A DNA stretch of 63,018 nucleotides, from positions 1 to 63,018 of the IMG/VR virus record IMGVR_UViG_3300048838_000780; one strand, written 5' to 3'. The DNA comes from a virus. The position numbers were made by a program, and so were the translations under genes. Each line of letters starts with the position of its first letter. Position 1 is the first letter of the stretch. Below are positions 42,301-49,186 of the stretch, piece by piece. The notes beneath the pieces are model-generated. The model ran no database searches, was not told the DNA's origin, and saw only the letters and a list, made by a program, of their open reading frames with translations.

Positions 42301-42874
42301 CCAGGGGGGGGACCTTCCCCCCTTCTTCATTCTTTCAACCAAAACTATCTTACCAATGAAACGCGCCTATTTTAAAGGACTTTCGGACCGTTTTGTCGTC
42401 CGGCCAACTTATTTCGTTTCGACGTCGGGTCTTAAGCATATTTGGAAAGGTCTTCCAATCGAAGTCTTGTCCTTCGGCGAAACGGGGTACCCAATCTTCG
42501 ACCCGGAAGCGGTCGTCTTGGTCGAAATGCTTTTGGAAACAATCCAACTTTTTACTACCCCCCCACTACACGGACCGAACCAGGGGATAGAAGACCTTCC
42601 ACAAGCAACGGGGGAAAAGTTCATCCAATTAACCCCGAAGGAATACCAGGAACTAACAACGATCCCCGTTACCTACGCTTTCGAAGTGAAGTTGTGGGAA
42701 TTGCACGAAATTGTTTACGACCTCTAAAAAGTATGGAAATGGAAAACATTTGGAAAGACGCGACTACTTATTCCCGTAACGACAAAGACCGGATCCCTTC
42801 CGTCTTCGAATACCAAAACGGGGGGCTTTGTATTACAGTGGTCCGGGGTCACCGTTTCAACCCGGAAAATTGGG
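42109..42874. other. Segment S: A-type sequence shared by the two joined circles
   Basis: The first 127 bases of S are repeated at the end of the window (62892-63018) and its last 127 at the start (1-127). S therefore has two ways in (from A at 42108 and from B at 62891) and two ways out (to A at 128 and to B at 42875). It contains the 3' end of the 162-residue gene, all of the 123-residue gene and the first 47 codons of the next. Codon use is that of A. Circle A is 42,747 bp; B plus S is about 20,783 bp. Confidence 0.9.
42356..42727 (+). CDS. Hypothetical protein, 123 residues, inside segment S
   Basis: The ATG follows CAACCAAAACTATCTTACCA. The product has no membrane segment; the centre is Pro-rich and the last third helical (AFEVKLWELHEIVYDL). 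No family is recognised. It is the only complete gene in the shared segment, so if S is really present in both genomes this would be the one intact protein that B gained from A. Confidence 0.6.
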   Translation: MKRAYFKGLSDRFVVRPTYFVSTSGLKHIWKGLPIEVLSFGETGYPIFDPEAVVLVEMLLETIQLFTTPPLHGPNQGIEDLPQATGEKFIQLTPKEYQELTTIPVTYAFEVKLWELHEIVYDL

Positions 42875-43326
42875 GCGTGTGCGTAAACGGTGAATGCGAA
42901 TGCCCGCCACAATGGACCGGGCCCAGCTGCTCCCAGGAGGTGACGCCGGTCAAAATGCGGGTAACGTACATTGCTCTCAACTCCTTCCCTCCTACCGACG
43001 GCAACGGCGCCGGCTGGGATCTGTTCGACGGGCCAGACGTGTACCTCTCTATCTGGAAAGATGGAGTGCAGCTGTACAAATCCAATTGGTACGAAGATCT
43101 TACCATTGGCGCATTTTGGGAAACCAACTTTGAATTTTCCGACCCAACGGCAACCTATAATCTCCGCGTCTACGATTACGACGACGGCATTACCGCGGAT
43201 GACCTCATGGGATGGATTGATTTCACGCCGTACCGCCCAGGGCAGAAGTTTCCCACCTCCTACCCTGTCAGCTGCTCGGGATGTATCGTTTCTTTCGAAT
43301 TTACTGGCGTGTCCTACTTCCATTAA
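42733..43326 (+). CDS. Chimeric ORF: A gene 5' part fused in frame to B EGF lipoprotein 3' part
   Basis: Codons up to Trp 47 belong to the A gene that in circle A continues at 1-279. From Gly 48 (42874) the sequence is B type and begins with GVCVNGECECPPQWTGPSCS, the second half of an EGF-like domain. A domain of about 120 residues follows that resembles C2-type calcium-binding domains (YLSIWKDGVQLYKSNW, then LRVYDYDDG and DLMGWIDFTP). The 5' half of the B gene is at 62793-62891. The fusion is in frame but is most likely a junction product, not a functional gene. It converges on the integrase gene with a 4-base overlap. Confidence 0.7.
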   Translation: MEMENIWKDATTYSRNDKDRIPSVFEYQNGGLCITVVRGHRFNPENWGVCVNGECECPPQWTGPSCSQEVTPVKMRVTYIALNSFPPTDGNGAGWDLFDGPDVYLSIWKDGVQLYKSNWYEDLTIGAFWETNFEFSDPTATYNLRVYDYDDGITADDLMGWIDFTPYRPGQKFPTSYPVSCSGCIVSFEFTGVSYFH

Positions 43327-43916
43327 AATATCTTCTTCTCCAGCCGGCGGATCTTCTCCGCCGGCTTCTCATGGATGTACTTCATGGTAATTTTCGGATC
43401 GTGGTGGCCTGCCTGTTTCATAAGGTCCAGCAGGCTGATATTTTCGCTCAGATCTGTGAGCCCAGAATCCTTCCAGCTGTAAAAAGAAAGCCCCAGGATA
43501 CTCTTTATTGCCCCAGACCTATAAAGTTGCTCTAAGGCCCGTTTGTGTGCGTGGTAGAAGGCATCTTTTTTGGCTGGAGATCTCCCGACTTTCAGGCCTG
43601 GGCCAAATACAAACCTGTCAGGGGCATATTTCGAAACAATCTGCTCCAGCGCCGGCAAAATGGCATTTGGTACAGTAACAGTGCGGGGTTTTTGCGTTTT
43701 GGTGATCGATCCCGGCAGCCTGATAACCTTCTCCTCTACATCGATGCAATGAACCTGCATTTTCCGGAGCTCATTGGGCCGGATGAAGCAGTAATAAGAC
43801 AGCAGCACTCCGAGGAATAGCCCAGGGTTGTTTTCCGCTATCCAGGCCGCCACCGTCCGGCGCTCTTCGTCGGAGAAGTTACGCCGGCGCTTTTGTGCCG
43901 GCTTTTTCTTTGTCAC
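43323..43916 (-). CDS. Tyrosine recombinase (integrase), N-terminus incomplete
   Basis: From a GTG at 43916 the product is 197 residues and holds the catalytic domain: YYCFIRPNELRKM (first Arg), ITKTQKPRTVTVP (Lys), SFYSWKDSGLTDL (the position usually HxxR), QAGHHDPKITMKYIH (His and nucleophile Tyr). The same frame stays open upstream for about 60 more codons to about 44100 and encodes a SAM-like core segment (NNYQTILKALFNELKAREYI). No ATG is present, and the frame runs into the repressor gene. The gene is thus truncated, frameshifted or started unusually. It would integrate or resolve B. Confidence 0.75.
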   Translation of the reverse strand: MTKKKPAQKRRRNFSDEERRTVAAWIAENNPGLFLGVLLSYYCFIRPNELRKMQVHCIDVEEKVIRLPGSITKTQKPRTVTVPNAILPALEQIVSKYAPDRFVFGPGLKVGRSPAKKDAFYHAHKRALEQLYRSGAIKSILGLSFYSWKDSGLTDLSENISLLDLMKQAGHHDPKITMKYIHEKPAEKIRRLEKKIF

Positions 43917-43954
43917 CTGATCCCAGGGGTTGGCCTGGATGTATTCCCGGGCCT

Positions 43955-44236
43955 TCAGCTCATTGAAAAGAGCTTTGAGAATAGTCTGGTAATTGTTGCT
44001 GGTGGCTCCTCTACCCTCTCTGGGATGTTCTCCCGCCTCAAAATTTGATACAGTAAATTGTCGATCGATATTCCGGTCATTTGTGCAACCTTGGTAACAA
44101 TCTCCAGCGGTGGAGGTGTTTTGCCCGTTTCGTAGTTGCTCAAAATCACTCTGGTGATTCCAAGTTTGTCTGCAAAGGCCTCCTGGCTCATGCCTTGAGC
44201 TTTGCGGATCAGGTTTAAGTTGTGGGGAAAACTCAT
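43955..44236 (-). CDS. XRE-family repressor
   Basis: The 93-residue product has a classic XRE helix-turn-helix at about 6-62 (LIRKAQGMSQEAFADKLGIT then VILSNYETGKTPPPLEIVTK). The last 30 residues overlap the open integrase frame and may not all be native. It is divergent from the gene at 44368 across a control region with three palindromes, so it is the likely lysogeny-type repressor of B. Confidence 0.75.
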   Translation of the reverse strand: MSFPHNLNLIRKAQGMSQEAFADKLGITRVILSNYETGKTPPPLEIVTKVAQMTGISIDNLLYQILRRENIPERVEEPPATITRLFSKLFSMS

Positions 44237-44262
44237 AGGAATGACTGTTTAGTGCTCTCTAA

Positions 44263-44310
44263 AAAATACCCTGTTCTGGGTATTTTGTACAAAATTTATT
44301 CAAGTGAATA
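44263..44310. promoter_or_regulatory. Operator region with three adjacent palindromes
   Basis: AAAATACCC-TGTTCT-GGGTATTTT at 44263-44286, ATTTTGTACAAAAT at 44282-44295 and TATTCAAGTGAATA at 44297-44310 are all perfect inverted repeats. They lie between the divergent repressor and Cro-like genes. Three sites side by side recall the operators of phage genetic switches. Confidence 0.65.
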
Positions 44311-44330
44311 GAATATGTGCATAATGTTAT

Positions 44331-44338
44331 TATTTTTG
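44331..44338 (+). promoter_or_regulatory. -7 box of the rightward promoter of the switch
   Basis: TATTTTTG matches TAnnTTTG and lies 30 bases before the ATG at 44368. The -33 region would fall in the palindrome at 44297-44310, so repressor binding there would block it. No good TTTG is present at the expected spacing. Confidence 0.45.
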
Positions 44339-44367
44339 TGCTAACACAGCACGAAGATAATACAGCC

Positions 44368-44616
44368 ATGACAAAAGAAGCCATCAAACAACTTCCTCAC
44401 GACCTTTCCACCCTGCTGCCCAAAGGCGCCATAAAGGAGATCTCCGAAACCACCGGCCTGGATCGTAACAGCGTCCGGATGATTCTCCTGGGCATTTGGA
44501 GCAATGAGGCGGTTATCCAGGCCGCGCTCTCGATCCTCGACCGCCAAAGAGCTGCTATTGAGGAAACGACAGCCATCCTTTCAAAAAGTAACAATTTCAT
44601 GGGATCTACTTGTTAG
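44368..44616 (+). CDS. Cro-like DNA-binding protein
   Basis: The 82-residue product (ATG 44368) contains an HTH-like stretch (IKEISETTGLDRNSVRMILL) and a helical remainder. It is the first rightward gene across from the repressor. Short proteins with this layout are common in Bacteroidota prophages and integrative elements. A Cro or early activator role is inferred from position. Confidence 0.6.
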   Translation: MTKEAIKQLPHDLSTLLPKGAIKEISETTGLDRNSVRMILLGIWSNEAVIQAALSILDRQRAAIEETTAILSKSNNFMGSTC

Positions 44617-44626
44617 TAGCGCAACT

Positions 44627-44657
44627 GCCCGGGGGCTTTGCCCCTGGGCTTTTTTTC
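44627..44657 (+). terminator. Terminator after the Cro-like gene
   Basis: GCCCGGGGGC pairs with GCCCCTGGGC (one mismatch) around TTT, followed by seven T. Confidence 0.75.
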
Positions 44658-44698
44658 AGCATTCCCCTACCCTTTTTATAATCTTAAACACTTTGCTC

Positions 44699-45283
44699 AT
44701 GCAAAAGAAGAATTTTGTTAACCCTGCCTTCGCCGAGATCTACGACAGCATTACCGGCGTAATGCCTCAGATCACCTTTTACGGTATTATCGGCACCTAC
44801 TTGATCACCGCGGCGCTGAATGTGTTTTTCATCCCGCTGCCCGTCTACCTGTCTTTACCTGCCGCCCTTGCCATCCAGTTTGGCCGCTTTGCAATTGTGT
44901 TCATGGATTTCCTCAATCCCACCGGCCGCCGCTCTCCCTGGCCTGGGCTGATCGCCACCGTGGCCACCGTGGTAGCTATCACGGAGCTGGGGTTTTCGAT
45001 TATGGATCTGGCCTGGACAGGCCCGAAGTTCTGGGCTACATTCCTTTTCGGCTCTATGATGATTTCATTTGGATACCTGCTGGAGGTGAATTTTATCTCC
45101 AAAGGCGCCGAAGCGTTTGGCATGACCGGCCGGCCGGCTACCCAGGGCGCTGCCTCTGCTCCGGCTGAATCTATCCCCTACCCTGCACCCGCAAAGAAGG
45201 CCGCTTTCCAGGAGGAAAGGCCTACCCCTTTGTTCGACCTCGGGGAGCTAATCCCCAGCTCCAACGGAAACGGCAGGCATTAA
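44699..45283 (+). CDS. Membrane protein, 194 residues
   Basis: From ATG 44699 the product has about four hydrophobic segments (about 24-42, 45-62, 80-95 and 105-125). A Pro/Ala-rich cytoplasmic-type tail of about 60 residues follows. No family is recognised. In the -1 frame the coding sequence remains open past the stop into a zinc-ribbon ORF ending at 45438. Confidence 0.6.
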   Translation: MQKKNFVNPAFAEIYDSITGVMPQITFYGIIGTYLITAALNVFFIPLPVYLSLPAALAIQFGRFAIVFMDFLNPTGRRSPWPGLIATVATVVAITELGFSIMDLAWTGPKFWATFLFGSMMISFGYLLEVNFISKGAEAFGMTGRPATQGAASAPAESIPYPAPAKKAAFQEERPTPLFDLGELIPSSNGNGRH

Positions 45284-45438
45284 GCCTCCAATCGGCTCCC
45301 CGATCCTGTGCCCATTGTGGCCGGGATCTGGGGTACCGGACCGATCAGAAACCTAATCTTAAATTCTGCTCCCCAAGGTGTAAAACTGCCTTCTACCGAA
45401 CTGAAAAACAGGCAATAACGGGGAACAGCTTAAAGTAA
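45283..45438 (+). CDS. Zinc-ribbon ORF without an obvious start codon
   Basis: The frame encodes SCAHCGRDLGYRT then KFCSPRCKTAFYRTEK, a CxxC...CxxxC zinc finger of the type found in small DNA- or RNA-binding proteins. It stays open far upstream inside the preceding gene but has no ATG, GTG or TTG near the finger. Either it starts at a rare codon, is reached by a -1 frameshift from the membrane-protein gene, or has lost its start. The left boundary given here is nominal. Confidence 0.4.
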   Translation, partial: SLQSAPRSCAHCGRDLGYRTDQKPNLKFCSPRCKTAFYRTEKQAITGNSLK

Positions 45439-45444
45439 AAGCAA

Positions 45445-45630
45445 ATGGATTCATTTTTGAATAAAAAGGAAGCCGCTGAATTTTGCAAAGTAAGTGTGGT
45501 CACCTTACATAGGTGGATTGCAGACAACAGTATAAGGTGTATAAAAATCAACGGTAGAGTACTTTTTTTAAAATCTCACTTGATTGAGGATCTACAAAAG
45601 TTTGAAAAAGCACCTAAGCGTGACGAATAA
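45445..45630 (+). CDS. MerR/HTH_17-type excisionase-like protein
   Basis: The 61-residue product begins LNKKEAAEFCKVSVVTLHRW and continues ADNSIRCIKINGRVLFLKSH, the helix-turn-helix plus wing of HTH_17 excisionase-like proteins. Base composition is more AT-rich than its neighbours. It may direct excision with the integrase at 43323 or regulate early genes. Confidence 0.75.
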   Translation: MDSFLNKKEAAEFCKVSVVTLHRWIADNSIRCIKINGRVLFLKSHLIEDLQKFEKAPKRDE

Positions 45631-45654
45631 CGTATGTTCCTAATTGGGTTTAAC

Positions 45655-45686
45655 GGCTCCCTCAGCGATGGGGGAGCCCTTTAAAA
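45655..45686 (+). terminator. Hairpin after the excisionase-like gene
   Basis: GGCTCCC pairs with GGGAGCC around TCAGCGATGG, followed by CTTTAAAAAA. The stem is good but the T-tract is short. Confidence 0.55.
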
Positions 45687-45696
45687 AACTAGATCT

Positions 45697-46044
45697 ATGA
45701 CTATTGAGCAAGCCTTCAAAATAATGGGTATCATATCCGATGCGCAAGAACTGAAAAGACACATGGACAAAATAACCAAACTCCGCCTCCTCTGCCTCAA
45801 ATGGGTTTTCCTGCTGGAAGGATATGGCAACTACGACCAGTACAGCCACCACGCACAAGAAAGTATTGAACGGGTGCTCCGGCTGGACAACAAACACCCA
45901 GACCAATGGAAAGACCAGGAGTGTATTGATTTCATGACCCAAATCATTGAAGATGGAGAACAGAATTGCTTATACATCCCTTCGGAACCAAATGGAAAGC
46001 GTGTTAACGGCCATGTTCCAGGATCTGCAAATGTACAAGGGTAG
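45697..46044 (+). CDS. Hypothetical protein, 115 residues
   Basis: The product is helical (IMGIISDAQELKRHMDKITK), with no membrane segment. It overlaps the next gene by 53 bases if that one starts at 45992. It lies upstream of the replication ATPase. No family is recognised. Confidence 0.5.
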   Translation: MTIEQAFKIMGIISDAQELKRHMDKITKLRLLCLKWVFLLEGYGNYDQYSHHAQESIERVLRLDNKHPDQWKDQECIDFMTQIIEDGEQNCLYIPSEPNGKRVNGHVPGSANVQG

Positions 46045-46294
46045 GCCCAACGCAAACGCTGATTACATTGAGAAGCTGGAGCGCCGGATCTCTACGCTGA
46101 TGGCCTTTTACCGCGCCGCCGACGGCGCCATACTGGAAGCTGAAGAGGAGAAGAGCCAGGCCTTTTACAAGGGCCTGAAGAAGGGTAGGGAAGAGGCCCA
46201 GCAACAGCCCCACCGGCTCGATCCGGCAAACCGCGAAGCATACCGAGATTACACCATTTCCCGAGCCCGCAGCAGCTGGCCAGAACTTTTCTAA
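45992..46294 (+). CDS. Hypothetical coiled-coil protein, 100 residues
   Basis: A charged helical product (YIEKLERRISTLMAFYRAAD then EAEEEKSQAFYKGLKKGREE). A start further upstream at 45947 (TTG) is possible but would lengthen the overlap. Likely part of the replication operon with the DUF3987 gene 10 bases downstream. Confidence 0.5.
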   Translation: MESVLTAMFQDLQMYKGRPNANADYIEKLERRISTLMAFYRAADGAILEAEEEKSQAFYKGLKKGREEAQQQPHRLDPANREAYRDYTISRARSSWPELF

Positions 46295-46304
46295 ATAATC
46301 CCAG

Positions 46305-47747
46305 ATGGTCAAAGATGATTTCTTACGCGAAGTGGAAGCGCTCGCACTGGCGAAGCAACAGCAGGAGGAGCAGGAGACACAGGATATTTCCACCCGTTTC
46401 CAGGCTCTCATGCAAGAGAAAAAGCAGGGTAGCAACCCTTTCCCCACCGATGCGCTACCCAAACGCCTGGGCGATATCGCCAAGGTTTTCAATACCTGCT
46501 ACGGTTTACCGATCGATTATTATGGCCTGGGGATGCTTACCGCGGCATCCATCGCCATTGGCAATGCCTACGTGGTGCGCTACAAATACAACCAGTGTTA
46601 CCCGCCTATGCTTTACAGCGCCATTGTGGGCAACAGCTCGATAGGGAAGACGCCGGCAATTATGCACTGCCTTAGCCCGATCTTCGACCTGGAGGACCAG
46701 TACCGCCACCAGTACGACGGCCAAATGCAGGCCTGGAAACAGGAGTGCTTTGAGCTCCAGGTGAGCGGCATGAAGCGGGAAGACCCGCCCAAGCCGATCC
46801 AGCGAGAGCTCATTATCAACGATGCCACCAGCGAGGCAATCACCATTGCCCTGAGCCACAACCCCAGGGGCCTGCTGCTCTTCCAGGATGAGCTCAACGC
46901 CTGGATAAAAAGTCAGAACCAATACCGGAAGGGTAGCGATGGAGAGTTTTGGCTCTCTGTCTGGAGCAACCAAAGCCGGAAGGTTAGCAGGGTTGGCAAA
47001 GATCCGCTCTATGCCAAAAATCCCTTTGTGTCGGTGATCGGTGGCGTTCAGCCTTCTATTCTCAACGACTTTGCAGGGGAGGGGAGAGCGGAAAATGGAT
47101 ATCTGGCCAGGATTCTCTTTGCCTGGCCCGACGAGATGAAGAAGCCCCACGAAAGCGACAACAGCCCAGATCCGGAAGTTTTCGCCGCGTACCGGGAGAT
47201 CATCAAGCGCCTGCACAACCTGCCGCACAACTTCACTGAGGAGGGTTTTGGCGAAGCCATCCAGATCAGCCTCACCAGCAGGGCCCTGGCTGCTTACAAA
47301 CGCTGGCACCGAGACAACACCGACCAGATCAACGCCGAGGAGAACGACGTTGTAAAATCGATCCTGGGCAAAATGGAGCAATACCTCCTCCGCCTGGCCC
47401 TGATTATTTCCCTGCTCGATCTGGCCATACAAAAGGAAACCTGGACTGAAGAGGAGCTACAAGCCCACGAGATAGGGGAGGACGAAGTGATAAGGGCCAT
47501 GCTGCTGATCGGCTATTTCAAAAAAACCGCCATGCGGGTGATCGGCAGCGTAGAAAGCCCGGTGAAGAAATTGAGCCCTGAAAAGGAGGCCTTTTACGAG
47601 GCCCTACCCGAAGAGTTCAGCACAAAAAGCGCCCTGGAGGCCGGAGAGAAAGCCGACATTTCCGAACGTACCATAAAGAGGATGCTCAATGATTTTACTC
47701 TCTTCCGCCAGCTGGGGAGGGGGAGGTATAGAAAGGTTTATGTGTGA
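46305..47747 (+). CDS. DUF3987 replication ATPase
   Basis: The 480-residue product has the DUF3987 arrangement: an N-terminal helical part, Walker A VGNSSIGKTPA (about residue 109) and Walker B GLLLFQDELNAW. Motifs FWLSVWSNQSRKVSR, SVIGGVQP and a C-terminal winged-helix-like region follow (ADISERTIKRMLNDFTLFRQ). DUF3987 proteins are helicase/primase-associated ATPases of mobile elements and phages. It is the best candidate for the replication motor of B. The iteron array at 48793 lies 1 kb downstream. Confidence 0.8.
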   Translation: MVKDDFLREVEALALAKQQQEEQETQDISTRFQALMQEKKQGSNPFPTDALPKRLGDIAKVFNTCYGLPIDYYGLGMLTAASIAIGNAYVVRYKYNQCYPPMLYSAIVGNSSIGKTPAIMHCLSPIFDLEDQYRHQYDGQMQAWKQECFELQVSGMKREDPPKPIQRELIINDATSEAITIALSHNPRGLLLFQDELNAWIKSQNQYRKGSDGEFWLSVWSNQSRKVSRVGKDPLYAKNPFVSVIGGVQPSILNDFAGEGRAENGYLARILFAWPDEMKKPHESDNSPDPEVFAAYREIIKRLHNLPHNFTEEGFGEAIQISLTSRALAAYKRWHRDNTDQINAEENDVVKSILGKMEQYLLRLALIISLLDLAIQKETWTEEELQAHEIGEDEVIRAMLLIGYFKKTAMRVIGSVESPVKKLSPEKEAFYEALPEEFSTKSALEAGEKADISERTIKRMLNDFTLFRQLGRGRYRKVYV

Positions 47748-47764
47748 TAAAACCTAATTGTAAA

Positions 47765-48007
47765 ATGGAAAAAGGTATGAAAACCGAGCCTAAATTTAAG
47801 GTAGGAGATATTTTGAAAATAAAGCCCTCTTATCAAAAACTTAATCCGTATCACACAATTAAGATCAAAAAGGTGTACATCAACTACATGAAAAAAGAAC
47901 AGTATGGATACAAATTTGAATACAAAACATCTTTGGATAATAATTGGAAGTACTGTACCCATAGACCTGAATATAATTTAGCCATAGAGTACGACCATGC
48001 CCATTGA
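47765..48007 (+). CDS. Small basic protein, 80 residues, AT-rich
   Basis: The product is Lys/Tyr-rich, with a KFKVGDILKIKPSYQKLNPY start that resembles a small SH3/KOW-like barrel. The gene is clearly richer in A+T than its neighbours and may be a recent arrival. It overlaps the HNH gene by 11 bases. Confidence 0.5.
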   Translation: MEKGMKTEPKFKVGDILKIKPSYQKLNPYHTIKIKKVYINYMKKEQYGYKFEYKTSLDNNWKYCTHRPEYNLAIEYDHAH

Positions 48008-48317
48008 TTACTCCGAATACCCGCCCAACTGGTTCACCGAGCTCCGGCCGGCAGTGCTCGATAGGGCAGGGCACTGCTGTGAAGGATCTCCAGCATACCC
48101 AGACTGCCGGGTACCCAACCACCAGCCCCACCCGATCACCGGCAGCAAAGTAGTGCTCACCATTGCACACATGGACCGAGACAAAACCAACAACGACCTG
48201 GACAACCTCCGCGCCCTCTGCCAACGCTGCCACCTCCGGCACGACATTGCCCAGCACGTGGAAAACCGCAAGTATGGAAGGAACTGGAAACGGTATCAAT
48301 TGAGTTTAAATTTATAG
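47997..48317 (+). CDS. HNH endonuclease
   Basis: The 106-residue protein has the beta-beta-alpha metal motif: LTIAHMDRDKTNNDLDNLRA followed by LCQRCHLRHD, with His, Asn and His in order plus CxxC-type Cys residues. Phage HNH proteins may nick DNA in replication, packaging or homing. B lacks a terminase, so a packaging role in the tailed-phage sense is unlikely. Confidence 0.75.
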   Translation: MPIDYSEYPPNWFTELRPAVLDRAGHCCEGSPAYPDCRVPNHQPHPITGSKVVLTIAHMDRDKTNNDLDNLRALCQRCHLRHDIAQHVENRKYGRNWKRYQLSLNL

Positions 48318-48319
48318 CC

Positions 48320-48532
48320 ATGCCAATAACCAACATACCGAAGCTGATAAACCCCAATGAGCACGTTACCGAAGCCCAGCAGAAAGCCCGCCTGGAGATC
48401 TGCGCTACCTGCCCGCGGAAGGGTAGGAGATTTGGCCTCGACAAATGCAACGTGTGCAGATGTTTCCTTAATGCCAAAACCTTGCTGAAGTCCGAACGCT
48501 GCCCGCTCGCAAAGTGGGAGAGAATACTCTGA
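48320..48532 (+). CDS. Small four-Cys zinc protein
   Basis: A 70-residue protein reading ICATCPRKGRRFGLDKCNVC then RCFLNAKTLLKSERCPLAKW. This C-x-x-C...C-x-x-C pattern with a final CP..KW is common in small phage proteins. Starts two bases after the HNH stop and is followed by a terminator, so it closes the replication operon. Confidence 0.65.
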   Translation: MPITNIPKLINPNEHVTEAQQKARLEICATCPRKGRRFGLDKCNVCRCFLNAKTLLKSERCPLAKWERIL

Positions 48533-48560
48533 GAAATTATCTTTGACCTCTTTACAAAAG

Positions 48561-48596
48561 CCCTCACTGGCCAACCAGTGGGGGTTTTTCTTTTCC
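48561..48596 (+). terminator. Terminator of the replication operon of B
   Basis: CCCTCACTGG pairs with CCAGTGGGGG (one mismatch) around CCAA, followed by TTTTTCTTTT. Confidence 0.8.
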
Positions 48597-48792
48597 GGAA
48601 AGAAGAGGTGAAAAAATTTTCACAATCGACCCTTTGGGCCAAAATTGCAAAACTCGATAACAGTGTGTTGAAGTAAAACGAGGCGATAAAAGTTGGCACT
48701 AATGGCACAAAAGGGGGTGTTTATAGGTATAAGAAAGTATATAAAGTATTGATTATTATATTATTAGTATTAGATAGTTAGTATAACAAATA

Positions 48793-49048
48793 GTGCCAAA
48801 TCGTGCCAAAAAAGGGGCAGTTCGTGCCAAAAATGTTGCAGTTCGTGCCAAAAAAGTGGCAGTTCGTGCCAAACCGATATATGAAGGTTTCTTCATTAGT
48901 GCCAAATTTGGGCAGTTCGTGCCAAAAAGTTTTTTTTCAATGTTTACGCAGGTTTCAGCCGAAATCGTGCCAACTTGTGCCAAATTAAAAAAACGCTGGA
49001 ACACTTATAAACACAGGCCGACCCGCGAGTTAGTGCCAAAGTGCCAAC
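48793..49048 (+). repeat. GTGCCAAA iteron array, candidate origin of B
   Basis: GTGCCAA(A) starts at 48793, 48803, 48824, 48845, 48866, 48899, 48919, 48967, 48977, 49033 and 49041. Four copies from 48803 to 48866 are spaced 21 bp, two helical turns, and three share the longer unit GCAGTTCGTGCCAAA. Inverted copies (TTGGCAC, TGGCACA) lie near 48694-48708. Regular spacing on one DNA face supports cooperative binding by an initiator protein. Confidence 0.75.
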
Positions 49049-49133
49049 TTTTTTCGCGTCTCCAAAAACGGATGTAGGGGAGGGAAGAGGGTAAAAAGGC
49101 CAAAAATCTTTCACATTCATTGCACAAAAATTG

Positions 49134-49141
49134 TACATTTG
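49134..49141 (+). promoter_or_regulatory. -7 box upstream of the late gene cluster of B
   Basis: TACATTTG matches TAnnTTTG. A near-palindrome TGCACAA-AAA-TTGTACA (49121-49137) overlaps it and may be an operator. The -33 element is not clear. Confidence 0.4.
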
Positions 49142-49152
49142 TAATGCGCTAA

Positions 49153-49186
49153 GGGTAGCTGTCAGGTAGAACCTGTGTAACTATCC
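49153..49186. other. Nested hairpin in the leader of the late cluster
   Basis: Inner CAGGT-AGA-ACCTG (49163-49175) is perfect; outer GGGTAG (49153-49158) and CTATCC (49181-49186) pair with one mismatch. It lies between the promoter box and the ATG at 49231, so it would be in the 5' leader RNA, or could be a recombination site core. Confidence 0.4.

Noticed and set aside
42733-43326. A genuine phage EGF-fibre gene
   Set aside because: The N-terminal 47 codons belong to an A gene that is intact across the A junction, and the EGF motif is cut exactly at the switch point. The ORF is a junction product.
46305-47747. DUF3987 protein as a packaging ATPase of B
   Set aside because: Its motifs and C-terminal winged helix match the replication-associated DUF3987 family, and it lies in the early operon near the iterons, not with virion genes.
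48793-49077. A 94-residue ORF and a CRISPR-like look in the repeat region
   Set aside because: The protein is only the translation of the GTGCCAAA repeats (repeated VRAK) and has no gene-like features. The repeats are short and unevenly spaced with partly conserved spacers, so they are iterons, not CRISPR.
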